This document shows positions 25,354 to 36,787 of a DNA stretch of 64,000 bases, piece after piece. The translations under genes were made by a program, and so were the position numbers. This stretch comes from Nocardia sp. NBC_01730 (lineage in GTDB: Bacteria > Actinomycetota > Actinomycetes > Mycobacteriales > Mycobacteriaceae). The stretch's first letter is position 1. Each line of letters begins with the position of its first letter. The stretch lies in NCBI RefSeq assembly GCF_035920445.1, contig NZ_CP109162.1, positions 3,472,001 to 3,536,000 of the forward strand. Reading direction: 5' to 3'. A model generated the notes under the pieces. The model had not been told where the DNA came from. It saw only the letters and a program-made list of their open reading frames with translations, and searched no databases.

Positions 25354-25430
25354 TCCCTCGTAGCCCAATCGGTAGAGGCGCCGGATCTAGATTCCGGGAG
25401 ATGCGAGTTCGAATCTCGCCGAGGGAACCA
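25354..25430 (+). tRNA. tRNA with UAG anticodon loop (class I fold, non-standard position 33)
   Basis: All stems are intact: acceptor TCCCTCG/CGAGGGA, D-stem GCC/GGC, anticodon stem CCGGA/TCCGG and T-stem GCGAG/CTCGC around TTCGAAT. The discriminator A and CCA are encoded (25427-25430). The 7-base anticodon loop is TCTAGAT, which by position gives anticodon TAG (25388-25390), a reader of the leucine codon CUA. The variable loop has only five bases, whereas tRNA-Leu has a long arm. Position 33 is C instead of the invariant U. The amino-acid identity is therefore unclear. Confidence 0.65.
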
Positions 25431-25554
25431 CTCCGCGCTGCGCGAGCACGCGTCCGTCCCTCGATGGAGAGAGCACCTGATCACGCGCCAGGCGCACCAG
25501 CTTTGCCGAAGAACGATCAGTCGATCGACCGAGCTGGTGCGCTGCATAGGCAAG

Positions 25555-26140
25555 TCACTTGACGATCGAGTTCGCCCATTCGACGACGGCGGCCTGATAA
25601 TCGGCGGTGTTTCGCGCGAGATTCACCGAATGCCCGCTACCGGGCAACACGAACGTGCGCAACCGCGCGGCCAGGCCGAAGAACGGCGCTTCTGTGGCGT
25701 ACAGGGTCTCGGTATTCGCGCATGCCGAGTAACCGGGGCCACAGGACAATCGGTCCGAACTGCCGTTGACGACGAAGACCGGCGCGGTGATGAGGTTGGT
25801 CATGGGCGGAATGGTGGAGGTCAGACCGTCGGGATACTCCGTCGGAGCGAAGACGTCCTTGGTGGCCTCATCGGCCGCGACCACCTCGGGGTCGGCGTCA
25901 TCGGGCGCAAAGAAATCATGTGCGCGAGTTCCGGGCTGCGTCACGAGGTAGCCCGGATCGTATCCGCGGTCGGCGAATTGGGGTCCTGCGTAGCTTGATG
26001 GTAGGTGGCCATCACTCCGACGACCTCGGAAACGTTCAGGGCGTGGGAGAACCCGGTGAGCAAGACACCGTCGTTAGCCCGGCTCTGTGTTGCCGTCGGC
26101 CCAGTCGGGTCGACGGTGCAGTCGGCCCAGCCTTTCGGCC
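25555..26140 (-). pseudogene. Alpha/beta hydrolase remnant (frameshifted, N-terminus missing)
   Basis: From about 26140 to 25980 one frame reads CTVDPTGPTATQSRANDGVL then LTGFSHALNVSEVVGVMATY. The homology continues in another frame from about 25977 (FADRGYDPGYLVTQPGTRAH) to a stop at 25555. The second part holds VFVVNGSSDRLSCGPGY and VLPGSGHSVNLA, the Asp and His strands of an alpha/beta hydrolase triad. The nucleophile region and N-terminus are absent, because the ftsK 3' end abuts at 26159. The frame change fits loss of a single T (TTTC to TTC). An ATG-less C-terminal fragment alone is unlikely to work. Confidence 0.65.
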
Positions 26141-26158
26141 GACCCCCACAACGGCGGA

Positions 26159-28738
26159 TCACTCCTCCGGCTCGCCGCCCGCACCGCCGCCGCGGATCGA
26201 CCACAGCAACCCTTCCAGCTCATCGGGTTTGACGAGGACGTCGCGCGCCTTGGACCCCTCGCTCGGGCCGACGACGCCGCGGGTCTCCATGAGGTCCATC
26301 AGCCGCCCCGCCTTGGCGAAGCCGACCCGCAGCTTGCGCTGCAGCATGGAAGTCGACCCGAACTGTGAGGTGACGACAAGCTCCACCGCCTGGAGGAAGA
26401 CGTCGATGTCGTCGCCGATGTCGGAGTCGACGTCCTTCTTCTCGCCCGGCTTGGCGGCGGTCACACCGTCCTGGTAGTCGGGTTCGGCTTGGTTCTTGGC
26501 GAAGTCGACGACACCGTGGATTTCCTCGTCGCTGATGAACGCGCCCTGCAGCCGTGTCGGCTTGCCCGCGCCCATCGGCAGGAACAATCCGTCGCCCATG
26601 CCGATCAGCTTCTCGGCACCGGGTTGGTCGAGGATGACGCGCGAGTCCGTCAGCGAGGAGGTAGCGAACGCCAACCGGGACGGCACGTTGGTCTTGATCA
26701 AACCGGTGACCACATCCACCGACGGGCGCTGGGTGGCCAGCACGAGGTGAATGCCCGCGGCACGGGCCTTCTGGGTGATCCGGACGATGGCGTCTTCCAC
26801 GTCGCGCGGGGCGGTCATCATCAGGTCGGCGAGCTCGTCGACGATGGCCAGGACATACGGATAAGGCTTGTACACCCGTTCGCTGCCCAGCGGCGCGGTG
26901 ATCGCACCGGACTTCACCTTCTTGTTGAAGTCGTCGATGTGGCGCACCTTGTTCGCCTGCATGTCCTGATAGCGCTGCTCCATCTCCTCCACCAGCCAGG
27001 TCAGCGCGGCCGCGGCCTTCTTCGGCTGGGTGATGATGGGCGTGATCAGGTGTGGAATGCCCTCGTAGGGGGTGAGTTCCACCATCTTCGGGTCGATCAG
27101 AATCATCCGGACCTCATCCGGCGTCGCGCGCTGCAGCAGCGACACCAGCATCGAGTTCACGAAGCTCGACTTACCCGATCCGGTGGAACCCGCGACCAGC
27201 AGATGCGGCATCTTGGCCAGGTTCGCCGATACGAACTCGCCCTCGATGTTCTTGCCGAGGCCGATCACCAAGGGGTGATGGTCATTGCGGGTGGACGGTG
27301 CCTTGAGCACGTCGGCGAGACGGACCAGCTCGCGGTCGGCGTTGGGCACCTCGATACCGACCGCGGACTTGCCTGGGATCGGCGCGAGCAGCCGGACGTT
27401 CTCCGTCGCGACGGCATAGGCGATGTTGCGGGCCAGTGCGGTGATCTTCTCGACCTTCACGCCCGGCCCGAGTTCCACCTCGTAGCGAGTGACCGTCGGG
27501 CCGCGCACGAAGCCGGTGACCGCCGCGTCGATCTTGAACTGCACCAGCACCTCGGTGATCGCCTCGATCATCGATTCGTTGGCGGCGCTGCGCTTCTTGG
27601 GCGGGTCGCCGTCGGTCAGCAGGGACAGCGGCGGCAGCGTGTAGTCGCCCTCGACCACACGATCGGTGACGAATTCGAGCTGCTTCGGCGCGGCCGGAGT
27701 CTGATCCTCGGCCACCACTGCCGGAGGTTGTCGCTTCGGCTTCGGCTTCGGCTTCGGCTTCGGCGCGGGCTCCTCGACGGCGATCGGCTTGGCATCGCGC
27801 AGCGGCGGTTCGCCTAGCACCTCGGTGACGGCATCTGGATCGCCGAACTCGTCCGCCGGGTAGTTCTCGGCGGGCGTGCGGCCACGCCGTTTCGAGCCGG
27901 AGCGGTGCACCGGGAAGCCGTCGGCGTCGTAGTCACCCGGATCGTATTCTCCGAATTCGCCGCCGTACTCGCCGTATTCGTCGCCACCGCTCGCGGTGCC
28001 GAAATATCGGCGGAGCTTGTCAGGCACCTCCCGCACTGTCGTCCCGGTCACCAGCAGCACACCGAAGACGATGGCCAGCAACAGGATCGGGACCGCGAGC
28101 CAGGCGGTCAAACCATTGGTGAGCGGGCCTCCCGCCACGAAGCCGACGAAACCGGCTGCGTGGGAACGTCCGTGCGCATTGGTGGGCGCACCGGCCGCGA
28201 CGTGCCACAGACCCAGGACCGGCAGCCCGATCAGGAGCCCGCCGAGCACGAGCCGCGGGCGAATCTCGGGGCGCGGCTCGGTGCGCATGAGGACGACGGC
28301 GATCCCGCATGCGACGAAAGGCAACCCGGCCGAAGCCGACCCGGACACCGCGCGGATGACGTCCTCGACCCAGTGCCCGACCGGCCCGCCCGCCGACAGC
28401 CATACTGCCGCCGCGATCACGGCGCTGAGCGCGATCAAGGCGAGCGCGATGCCGTCGCGGCGATGTCCGTGTTCGATCTCCCCGGCCCGGCTCAACGTCC
28501 GGGTGGTGGCGCCGACCGCGCGGGCCAGCATGGTCCAGCCGCTGCCGATGCCGCGCCCGAGCATCGCGAGCGGTGCCGTGTTCGACTTGCGACGCACCGG
28601 GCGCCGAACCGGCGTGGTGCGCCCACGCGGCGCCCCGGACGCGCGGGGCGTGGCCGCGCGAGACCGTGCCGTCGTCCTCCCCCGCGCCGATCCCGCCCGC
28701 GCCCGAGTGGTCGTGGTGCTGCGGGACTTACCTGCCAT
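26159..28738 (-). CDS. ftsK: DNA translocase FtsK/SpoIIIE
   Basis: This is the septum-associated dsDNA pump that segregates chromosome termini at division. The 859 residues comprise a basic, disordered N-terminus (TTTTRARAGSARGRTTARSR), four to five transmembrane helices (about 95-245) and an acidic tyrosine/glycine-rich linker. A proline/lysine segment with a KP dipeptide repeat lies near residue 331. The motor domain has the Walker A motif GSTGSGKS (near 517-524), and a C-terminal gamma winged helix (QRKLRVGFAKAGRLMDLME) reads KOPS sites. The gene position next to argA, pgsA and clgR matches Rv2748c. The ATG at 28738 starts the conserved basic N-terminus. Confidence 0.96.
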   Translation of the reverse strand: MAGKSRSTTTTRARAGSARGRTTARSRAATPRASGAPRGRTTPVRRPVRRKSNTAPLAMLGRGIGSGWTMLARAVGATTRTLSRAGEIEHGHRRDGIALALIALSAVIAAAVWLSAGGPVGHWVEDVIRAVSGSASAGLPFVACGIAVVLMRTEPRPEIRPRLVLGGLLIGLPVLGLWHVAAGAPTNAHGRSHAAGFVGFVAGGPLTNGLTAWLAVPILLLAIVFGVLLVTGTTVREVPDKLRRYFGTASGGDEYGEYGGEFGEYDPGDYDADGFPVHRSGSKRRGRTPAENYPADEFGDPDAVTEVLGEPPLRDAKPIAVEEPAPKPKPKPKPKRQPPAVVAEDQTPAAPKQLEFVTDRVVEGDYTLPPLSLLTDGDPPKKRSAANESMIEAITEVLVQFKIDAAVTGFVRGPTVTRYEVELGPGVKVEKITALARNIAYAVATENVRLLAPIPGKSAVGIEVPNADRELVRLADVLKAPSTRNDHHPLVIGLGKNIEGEFVSANLAKMPHLLVAGSTGSGKSSFVNSMLVSLLQRATPDEVRMILIDPKMVELTPYEGIPHLITPIITQPKKAAAALTWLVEEMEQRYQDMQANKVRHIDDFNKKVKSGAITAPLGSERVYKPYPYVLAIVDELADLMMTAPRDVEDAIVRITQKARAAGIHLVLATQRPSVDVVTGLIKTNVPSRLAFATSSLTDSRVILDQPGAEKLIGMGDGLFLPMGAGKPTRLQGAFISDEEIHGVVDFAKNQAEPDYQDGVTAAKPGEKKDVDSDIGDDIDVFLQAVELVVTSQFGSTSMLQRKLRVGFAKAGRLMDLMETRGVVGPSEGSKARDVLVKPDELEGLLWSIRGGGAGGEPEE

Positions 28739-28819
28739 GGACCCAGGCTAGCCGCAAACGCCCCATCCGGACCATCCGCAACACTGGTATCGCTGGTCGC
28801 AGCTGCGCGCGAGACGGAG

Positions 28820-29437
28820 TCAGACCGAGCGGTCCAGGCTGAGCACCGCGCGGACGGCGTCGGCGTCACCGGCGCTCTCCAGCCGGACCTCGTCTCGTCC
28901 GAAGGCATGCAGCAGCAGCTCCGACGGCTTGCCGGTCAATGTCACGACCACGCCGGACGCGGACCGGGCCACCACGCGCCTTCCGTCCTGCGTCCGCAGG
29001 GCGACCGTGACCGGCGCCTTGCGGTAGGACATCGACGCCATCCTGCGTACCTGCGACCACAGCTTGTCCTCGTCCGCGGCGGTCAGCTCGCGCGGCTGCC
29101 AGCCCGGCGCGGCGCGGCGCACGTCCTCGTGGTGCACGAACATCTCCGACAGATTGACTACCGCGTCGACCGGCCGCAGCGGCGACCACCACGGCGGACC
29201 GGTGCGCACCTGCTCCAGTAGCGCGGGAAACGGCTTGCTCGCCGCCTTCGTCTGCACCCGATCGAGGTAGCCTGCGAACGGCTTCAGCAGGATTCCCGGT
29301 GCGGCATCGGGCCGCCGCTCGCGAACCACCAAGTGCGCGGCGAGATCCCGCACCGTCCACTCACCACAGAGGGTCGGCGCCTCCGGCCCCGCGGATCGCA
29401 TCGCCTCGACCAGCCCCTGACGTTCCCGCTGCGCCAT
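28820..29437 (-). CDS. TIGR03085-type metal-binding protein (DinB/MDMPI fold)
   Basis: This 205-residue protein belongs to the mycothiol-dependent maleylpyruvate isomerase-like, DinB-fold superfamily. The N-terminal four-helix part contains PTLCGEWTVRDLAAHLVVRE, with the H that binds metal, and NLSEMFVHHEDVRRAAPGW, with the second metal histidines. The C-terminal part is an SCP2-like beta domain. Members are thought to use mycothiol as cofactor; this one has no known substrate. The ATG at 29437 (or the GTG two codons before) begins the conserved region. Confidence 0.8.
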   Translation of the reverse strand: MAQRERQGLVEAMRSAGPEAPTLCGEWTVRDLAAHLVVRERRPDAAPGILLKPFAGYLDRVQTKAASKPFPALLEQVRTGPPWWSPLRPVDAVVNLSEMFVHHEDVRRAAPGWQPRELTAADEDKLWSQVRRMASMSYRKAPVTVALRTQDGRRVVARSASGVVVTLTGKPSELLLHAFGRDEVRLESAGDADAVRAVLSLDRSV

Positions 29438-29873
29438 AGTCACACCCCGAACATACTCACCTGAGCGCCCAACCGAAGGGGATGTCACCCAGGCCGCGTT
29501 TCGGTTTCGCCACAACTCCTGTGCCGCTCGACGGACGGCAGCCCGAGGTACCGGAAGAGCGAAATCATGCGCTGCCGAGCCAGGGAATTCGGTGCGGCCG
29601 GTCGATAAGCACGCCATCGGGAGACCGCAATAGCATTGCCCTGCATGAAGATTCAATGATGACCCGGACGGACAACTTCGGGGAATCGGGGTGCGGGAGG
29701 TCCCGCCTTGGACGACAGTGTGCCGACACAGGGGGCCGAGGGGCAGGTCCTCGTCGCGGGAACGCGGACTCCCTACCCCGGGAATCTCCGGCTAGCGCAA
29801 TGAGAGTCGGCTATGTACCTTGTCACTCGGTCCATCGGGTCGTGGACCTAATGACAAGAAGGGCAAATCCTCC
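29438..29873. other. Intergenic region before the DUF4189 gene
   Basis: This stretch of 436 bases separates divergent genes. I see no conserved reading frame, tRNA or strong hairpin. It should hold the promoters of the TIGR03085 and DUF4189 genes. AGAAGGG near 29857-29863 acts as a distant ribosome binding site for the latter. Confidence 0.4.
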
Positions 29874-30254
29874 GTGAAGAAGCTTGCTAGCGGTGTGGCC
29901 GTGCTGGCGGCGGCGGGTACCGCGCTGGCCGTCAGCGCACCTGCGGCACACGCCTACACCAACAACTACGGCGCCATCGCGCTGTCCACCTCGACCGGGC
30001 TGATCGGGTATTCCTACGACTACCCGGACTCCGCTGCCGCAAAGCGACGCGCCATCAGCTCCTGCGGCGCGGCAGACTGCAGCACAAGGGTCTGGTTCGC
30101 CAACGGCTGCGGCGCCGTGGCGTACTCCAGCAGCAACGGCACCTGGAGCTGGGCATACGCCTCGTCGCGCCGCGCCGCGCAGAGCCGAGCCTTGTCCAAC
30201 AACAGTTCCAACGCCTACATCGTGCACTGGAACTGCACATCCAACCACGGCTGA
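29874..30254 (+). CDS. Secreted DUF4189 domain protein
   Basis: This 126-residue protein has a classical signal peptide (VKKLASGVAVLAAAGTALAV, cleavage after AHA near residue 24). The mature DUF4189 domain has YGAIALSTSTGLIGYSYDYP, an alanine/arginine helix (SAAAKRRAISSCG) and paired cysteines (SSCGAADCS and NGCGAV) likely to form disulfides. DUF4189 proteins are abundant secreted proteins of Nocardia and Mycobacterium relatives with unknown function. The GTG at 29874 is preferred because the basic-hydrophobic signal peptide starts there; a purine-rich site lies about ten bases upstream. Confidence 0.87.
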   Translation: MKKLASGVAVLAAAGTALAVSAPAAHAYTNNYGAIALSTSTGLIGYSYDYPDSAAAKRRAISSCGAADCSTRVWFANGCGAVAYSSSNGTWSWAYASSRRAAQSRALSNNSSNAYIVHWNCTSNHG

Positions 30255-30283
30255 CGTCCGGAATTCGAGTCGAAGGAAACATC

Positions 30284-30841
30284 GTGAAGCACCGCATTTT
30301 CCGGACCGCCGTGGCAGTCGTTCTCACCGCGGCGGCCTGCTCGCTCGCCGCCTGCGCCTCCAGCGACGACTCGTCGTCCCCGAGCACCAGAGCCAACCCG
30401 AGCAACACTCCGGGCGAACTGGAGGGCGGCTCGGACAAGGGTGACAAGGAGACCGGCTCCGCGCCGACCACCCCGTCCGCACCGGCGCTGGCCAAGCCTT
30501 CGGTACAGCAGCTGAACGAGCGGCTGCAGAAGGCGTTCGATCCGAACGTACCGAACAAGGAGAAGATCAGCTGGATCCAGGCCGCCGAGCAGGATCCCTA
30601 CCTGGTCGCCAACCTGGTCGACGCGGCGAAGAAGCAGAACGTCAAGGTCGAGGTCACCAATGTGGGCGACCCGAAGGACGGCAAGCTGAAGGCCGACGCG
30701 AAAGTCACCATCGACGGCACCCCGGTGGACGACGCCTTCATCCAGTTCGTCTCCGAGGGCGGCGAATGGAAGGTCGACCACACCTTCGCCTGCAACATCG
30801 TGAAGAGCGCGAAGATCGAGTCCGCGGCCTGCCAGGAGTGA
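30284..30841 (+). CDS. Lipoprotein resembling low-molecular-weight antigen MTB12/CFP-2
   Basis: This 185-residue protein has a lipoprotein signal peptide with lipobox LAAC (near residue 24) and a serine/threonine/proline-rich spacer (about 25-75). Its C-terminal domain resembles the Mtb12 (Rv2376c) family: PSVQQLNERLQKAFDPNVPN, KVEVTNVGDPKDGKLKADAK, and a closing GGEWKVDHTFAC strand. It would be anchored to the outer face of the cytoplasmic membrane; the function is unknown. AAGGA six bases before the GTG at 30284 supports the start. It follows the DUF4189 gene by 29 bases and probably shares its transcript. Confidence 0.82.
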   Translation: MKHRIFRTAVAVVLTAAACSLAACASSDDSSSPSTRANPSNTPGELEGGSDKGDKETGSAPTTPSAPALAKPSVQQLNERLQKAFDPNVPNKEKISWIQAAEQDPYLVANLVDAAKKQNVKVEVTNVGDPKDGKLKADAKVTIDGTPVDDAFIQFVSEGGEWKVDHTFACNIVKSAKIESAACQE

Positions 30842-30860
30842 CCGCGCCCGACTGAACGAG

Positions 30861-30894
30861 AAGCGCCGAACGGCTCAGCCGTCCGGCGCTTTTC
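30861..30894. terminator. Bidirectional terminator between the MTB12-like gene and rnj
   Basis: AAGCGCCG (30861-30868) and CGGCGCTT (30884-30891) pair, with an inner ACGG/CCGT extension, and T residues follow on the plus strand. It stands between two convergent stop codons (30841 and 30907) and can serve both genes. Confidence 0.75.
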
Positions 30895-30906
30895 ATCATT
30901 CGGGGA

Positions 30907-34002
<3,096 letters not shown>

Positions 34003-34446
34003 ATGGATCTGAACAAGTACACCGCTCAACTGCGCGAAAACCTGATCGCGGCCGGAGCGCTCGGCGACGAGAAGACCCAGGCCACCGCGGCGGCGCTGGC
34101 CGCGGCGACGGAAGGCTCGGCACGGCTGGTGCTGCTCGCCGCGCTGTCCGAGCTCGCCGCCGAGGTCGGTACAGCGCTCGGCGACCGAACGGTGCACGTG
34201 TCGGTCGACGGCACGGATGCCTCGATCGATGTGCGCAAGAGCACGGCAACCGACGAGGCCCCGACGTTCGAGGAGATGACCGGCGACATCAGCCGCGTCA
34301 CGCTCCGGCTGGTCGAGCAGATGAAGGCACGCGCGGAAGAAGCTGCCGCACAGAGCGGTCAGTCGCTGAATTCGTGGCTGTCCGGTGCCGTGCACGGCGC
34401 GCTGCGCGACCAGATGCGGGGATACGGGTCGAAGCGCGACTCCTGA
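34003..34446 (+). CDS. HicB-like / ribbon-helix-helix-type regulator
   Basis: This 147-residue protein has a helical alanine-rich N-terminal region (about 1-60) and a short beta segment (RTVHVSVDGTDASIDVRK). Its C-terminal pattern typical of HicB-family RHH domains is LVEQMKARAEEAAAQSGQSL followed by NSWLSGAVHGAL. There is no hicA-like toxin gene beside it (the neighbour is dapA on one side and a YcaQ-like gene on the other), so it may be a solitary regulator. The ATG has no ribosome binding site and is abutted by a palindromic operator. Confidence 0.7.
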   Translation: MDLNKYTAQLRENLIAAGALGDEKTQATAAALAAATEGSARLVLLAALSELAAEVGTALGDRTVHVSVDGTDASIDVRKSTATDEAPTFEEMTGDISRVTLRLVEQMKARAEEAAAQSGQSLNSWLSGAVHGALRDQMRGYGSKRDS

Positions 34447-34480
34447 CTGTGCGGCGCGCCCGAGCCGGCCACGTCATCGA

Positions 34481-35680
34481 CTACAGCAGCGAGACGAGGT
34501 TGCCCCGGTCACCGATCACCACCTCGTCCAGTTCGAGCCAGTCGGCCATCTCACGCAGCGCGCCGGTGAGTGCGTGCGCGGTGGCCAGGGTGTCGTACCC
34601 GGGTTCAGCGAACGCACCAGGCACCCGAAGGCGACCGGTCGCTCGTTCCGCGCGCAGGTCGACGCGACCGACGAGCTCGCCGTCGAGCAGGAGCGGGAAG
34701 ACGTAATAGCCGTGCACCCGTTTGTGTTCCGGGGTGTAGATCTCGATGCGGTAGTGAAAGTCGAAGATTCGCTCGGTACGAGCGCGGAAGAAGATCAGCG
34801 GGTCGAACGGGCACAGCAGCGCGGCGCCCTCGACGCGGCGCGGCGCGGGCGCACCGGCCCGCAGGAAGCCGGGTTTGTCCCACCCCTCGACCGCCACCGG
34901 GATCAGCTCACCCGCGTCCACCAGTTCGGCGATGGCCGGTTCGGTTTGGGTACGTTGCAGGCGGTAATAGTCGCGCAGGTCGGTCTCGGTGCCGATGCCG
35001 TGCGCGGTGGCCGCGCGGCGCACCAACTCGCGCACCGCGTCCTGTTCGGAAACGGTGCGCGCCAGCACGTCCGCCGGGATCACCCGCTCCGTGAGGTCGT
35101 AGTGCCTGGCGAACCCGACGCGTTCGGCCACGGAGAGCGAACCGGCGGCGAAAAGCTGCTCGCAAATCATCTTGGTGTCACTGAGATTCCACCAGGAACC
35201 CTTGGGGCGCGGCTTGTCCAGTTCGAGATGGCGCTCCACCTCGCCGGCGGTGGCCGCTCCGACCTCGGTGATCACGTCGAGAATGTCCTTGCCCAGCGTG
35301 GGATTGCGCTCCACGACCTTGCGCATGCCGGACCAGCGCCCGTGCTCGTACTGCCTCATTCGCCAGCGCATCAGCGGCCAGTCCTCGACCGGAATGAGCG
35401 CGGCCTCGTGTGCCCAGTACTCGACGAGTGCACGCGGCCGCCGCACGCCGTTGCTCCACGCGGCCTGGTCGAGCAGCGCGCGGTCGTAAGCCCCGATCCG
35501 GCTGAACACCGGCGCGTAGTGCGCTCGCACCACCGCGGACACCGAATCCAGTTGCAGCAGTTGGGTTCTGTCCAGCACCCCGAGCACAGACCGCCGGGTG
35601 ACCCGCGCGTGCCTGCGCGCACCGAAACCCTGCGCCGCCAACGCCGTTCGACGCGCCGCCGACGCACTCATGTTCCGCAT
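34481..35680 (-). CDS. Winged-helix DNA-binding protein of the YcaQ/AlkX (HTH_42) family
   Basis: This 399-residue protein belongs to the DUF1006/HTH_42 family of AlkZ-type DNA glycosylases. Family members unhook interstrand crosslinks or protect from alkylation. Visible family features are LQLDSVSAVVRAHYAPVFSR near residue 42, LVEYWAHEAALIPVEDW, ICEQLFAAGSLSVAERVGF, and LCPFDPLIFFRARTERIF with the conserved F.Y motif after it. The length fits the family. The ATG at 35680 is followed by a second ATG three codons on. It stands alone, convergent with the RHH-like gene. Confidence 0.85.
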   Translation of the reverse strand: MRNMSASAARRTALAAQGFGARRHARVTRRSVLGVLDRTQLLQLDSVSAVVRAHYAPVFSRIGAYDRALLDQAAWSNGVRRPRALVEYWAHEAALIPVEDWPLMRWRMRQYEHGRWSGMRKVVERNPTLGKDILDVITEVGAATAGEVERHLELDKPRPKGSWWNLSDTKMICEQLFAAGSLSVAERVGFARHYDLTERVIPADVLARTVSEQDAVRELVRRAATAHGIGTETDLRDYYRLQRTQTEPAIAELVDAGELIPVAVEGWDKPGFLRAGAPAPRRVEGAALLCPFDPLIFFRARTERIFDFHYRIEIYTPEHKRVHGYYVFPLLLDGELVGRVDLRAERATGRLRVPGAFAEPGYDTLATAHALTGALREMADWLELDEVVIGDRGNLVSLL

Positions 35681-35761
35681 GAAGGGAACTTTGCCATGCG
35701 GGACCGACAGGTTGGTCGCGGCGGTTGGGCCGATCGGCCTCCCGGACCGCCATGAACCGCG

Positions 35762-36787
35762 CTAGGTCGAGACGGTCACCACGCCCGCCGCGTCGATCTC
35801 CAGGCGACGGTCCTGATCCGGCGCCGTCGCGAGCACGGTGGCAAGAATGCGCCGGCCCACCGGCAGGACACGGACCGTGACCGCCCCTTCGTTCGCGGCG
35901 TCCAATTCGCGAGTGGCCGCTTCGATCACCTGCCGACGCACCCCGCGCGGCACGCCCGCGAAACCGCCGTCATCGAGCAGGACCACCTCCACGCCGCGCG
36001 AACGTGCCCCACGTGCGGCGCTGCTGAGCTGGTCGGTGACCAGCTGCGGAGCCCGAAGTCCATCGCGCAGTTCGGCCTCCAGGAGTCTGCACTGCTCGCG
36101 CTCCCCCGCGGTGAGCTCGTCGCCGTCGGCGATGCGTTCCAGGATCGGCCGCGCCACCGCATCCAGCCTGGCCAGCTGCTGGTTCCGTTCCCCGTTCTCC
36201 GCGGCCATACCGGCCTCAGCGGCGGCGCGCATAGTCGCCTCCTCGCGCAGCAGACGCAGCGAACGCTGGGTCGGGCGCATTATCGCCGCGAACAGCGACA
36301 CCCCCGCGACCGTGGCGACCGGGACTATCGAGCCGACGACCACACTCAACCGCGGTCCTGCCACCAGACCGACCACCGCGATCACCACACCGATACCCGC
36401 GACACCGAGCCAGGCCGCGCCGAGCCGTCCGCGCAGCACCAGCACCGCTAGCAGGTACGACGAGGCAAACGCCGTCCACACCTGCCTCGACGACCCGTGC
36501 TCCACGTCGAACGCGGTCAGGATAGTCGCCAGCGGACCGGAGGCGGCAACGAACACCGTCGTGGGCCAGGGCAGCGGATCCACCGGGACCACTAGCACCA
36601 CGACCCCGGCGACCGCGAGCAGCACCAGTGCGGCAACGGCGGCGACCAGCGGCGATTCCGAAAAGTTCCGAACCATGTACAACACGATGGTCGTCTCGAG
36701 GATGATCAGGAACAGCCAGGCCGCCCGGTCACGCAGGCCGAGCAGATCGCGCAGTCCGAACCCGGTGTCCTGGTCAGCCATCTCCAC
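35762..36787 (-). CDS. Membrane protein with degenerate histidine-kinase-like C-terminus (accessory to the 36774 kinase)
   Basis: This 341-residue protein has six predicted transmembrane helices (about 20-170), a coiled linker (EEATMRAAAEAGMAAENGER) and a C-terminal domain. In that domain VEVVLLDDGGFAGVPRGVRR and QVIEAATRELDAANEGAVTV recall the N-box half of an HATPase domain. No phospho-acceptor histidine and no G-boxes are seen. The start overlaps the end of the kinase gene by about 14 bases, so the two are coupled. I infer a sensing or dimerisation partner rather than an active kinase. Confidence 0.7.
   Translation of the reverse strand: MEMADQDTGFGLRDLLGLRDRAAWLFLIILETTIVLYMVRNFSESPLVAAVAALVLLAVAGVVVLVVPVDPLPWPTTVFVAASGPLATILTAFDVEHGSSRQVWTAFASSYLLAVLVLRGRLGAAWLGVAGIGVVIAVVGLVAGPRLSVVVGSIVPVATVAGVSLFAAIMRPTQRSLRLLREEATMRAAAEAGMAAENGERNQQLARLDAVARPILERIADGDELTAGEREQCRLLEAELRDGLRAPQLVTDQLSSAARGARSRGVEVVLLDDGGFAGVPRGVRRQVIEAATRELDAANEGAVTVRVLPVGRRILATVLATAPDQDRRLEIDAAGVVTVST

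Noticed and set aside
25386..25392. Amber-suppressor tRNA (anticodon CTA) in the third tRNA-like gene
   Set aside because: Reading CTA needs a shifted anticodon stem with mismatches; the perfect CCGGA/TCCGG stem places TAG at positions 34-36, so I report UAG with an atypical position 33.
25194..25553. A minus-strand frame with an RRDSNTRPTV-like segment
   Set aside because: This is the well-known spurious translation of tRNA genes in antisense; it supports the tRNA array rather than a protein.
27730..27765. Hexamer CTTCGG repeat in ftsK
   Set aside because: It encodes the ordinary KP-rich linker of FtsK; mentioned in that entry but not unusual enough for its own finding.
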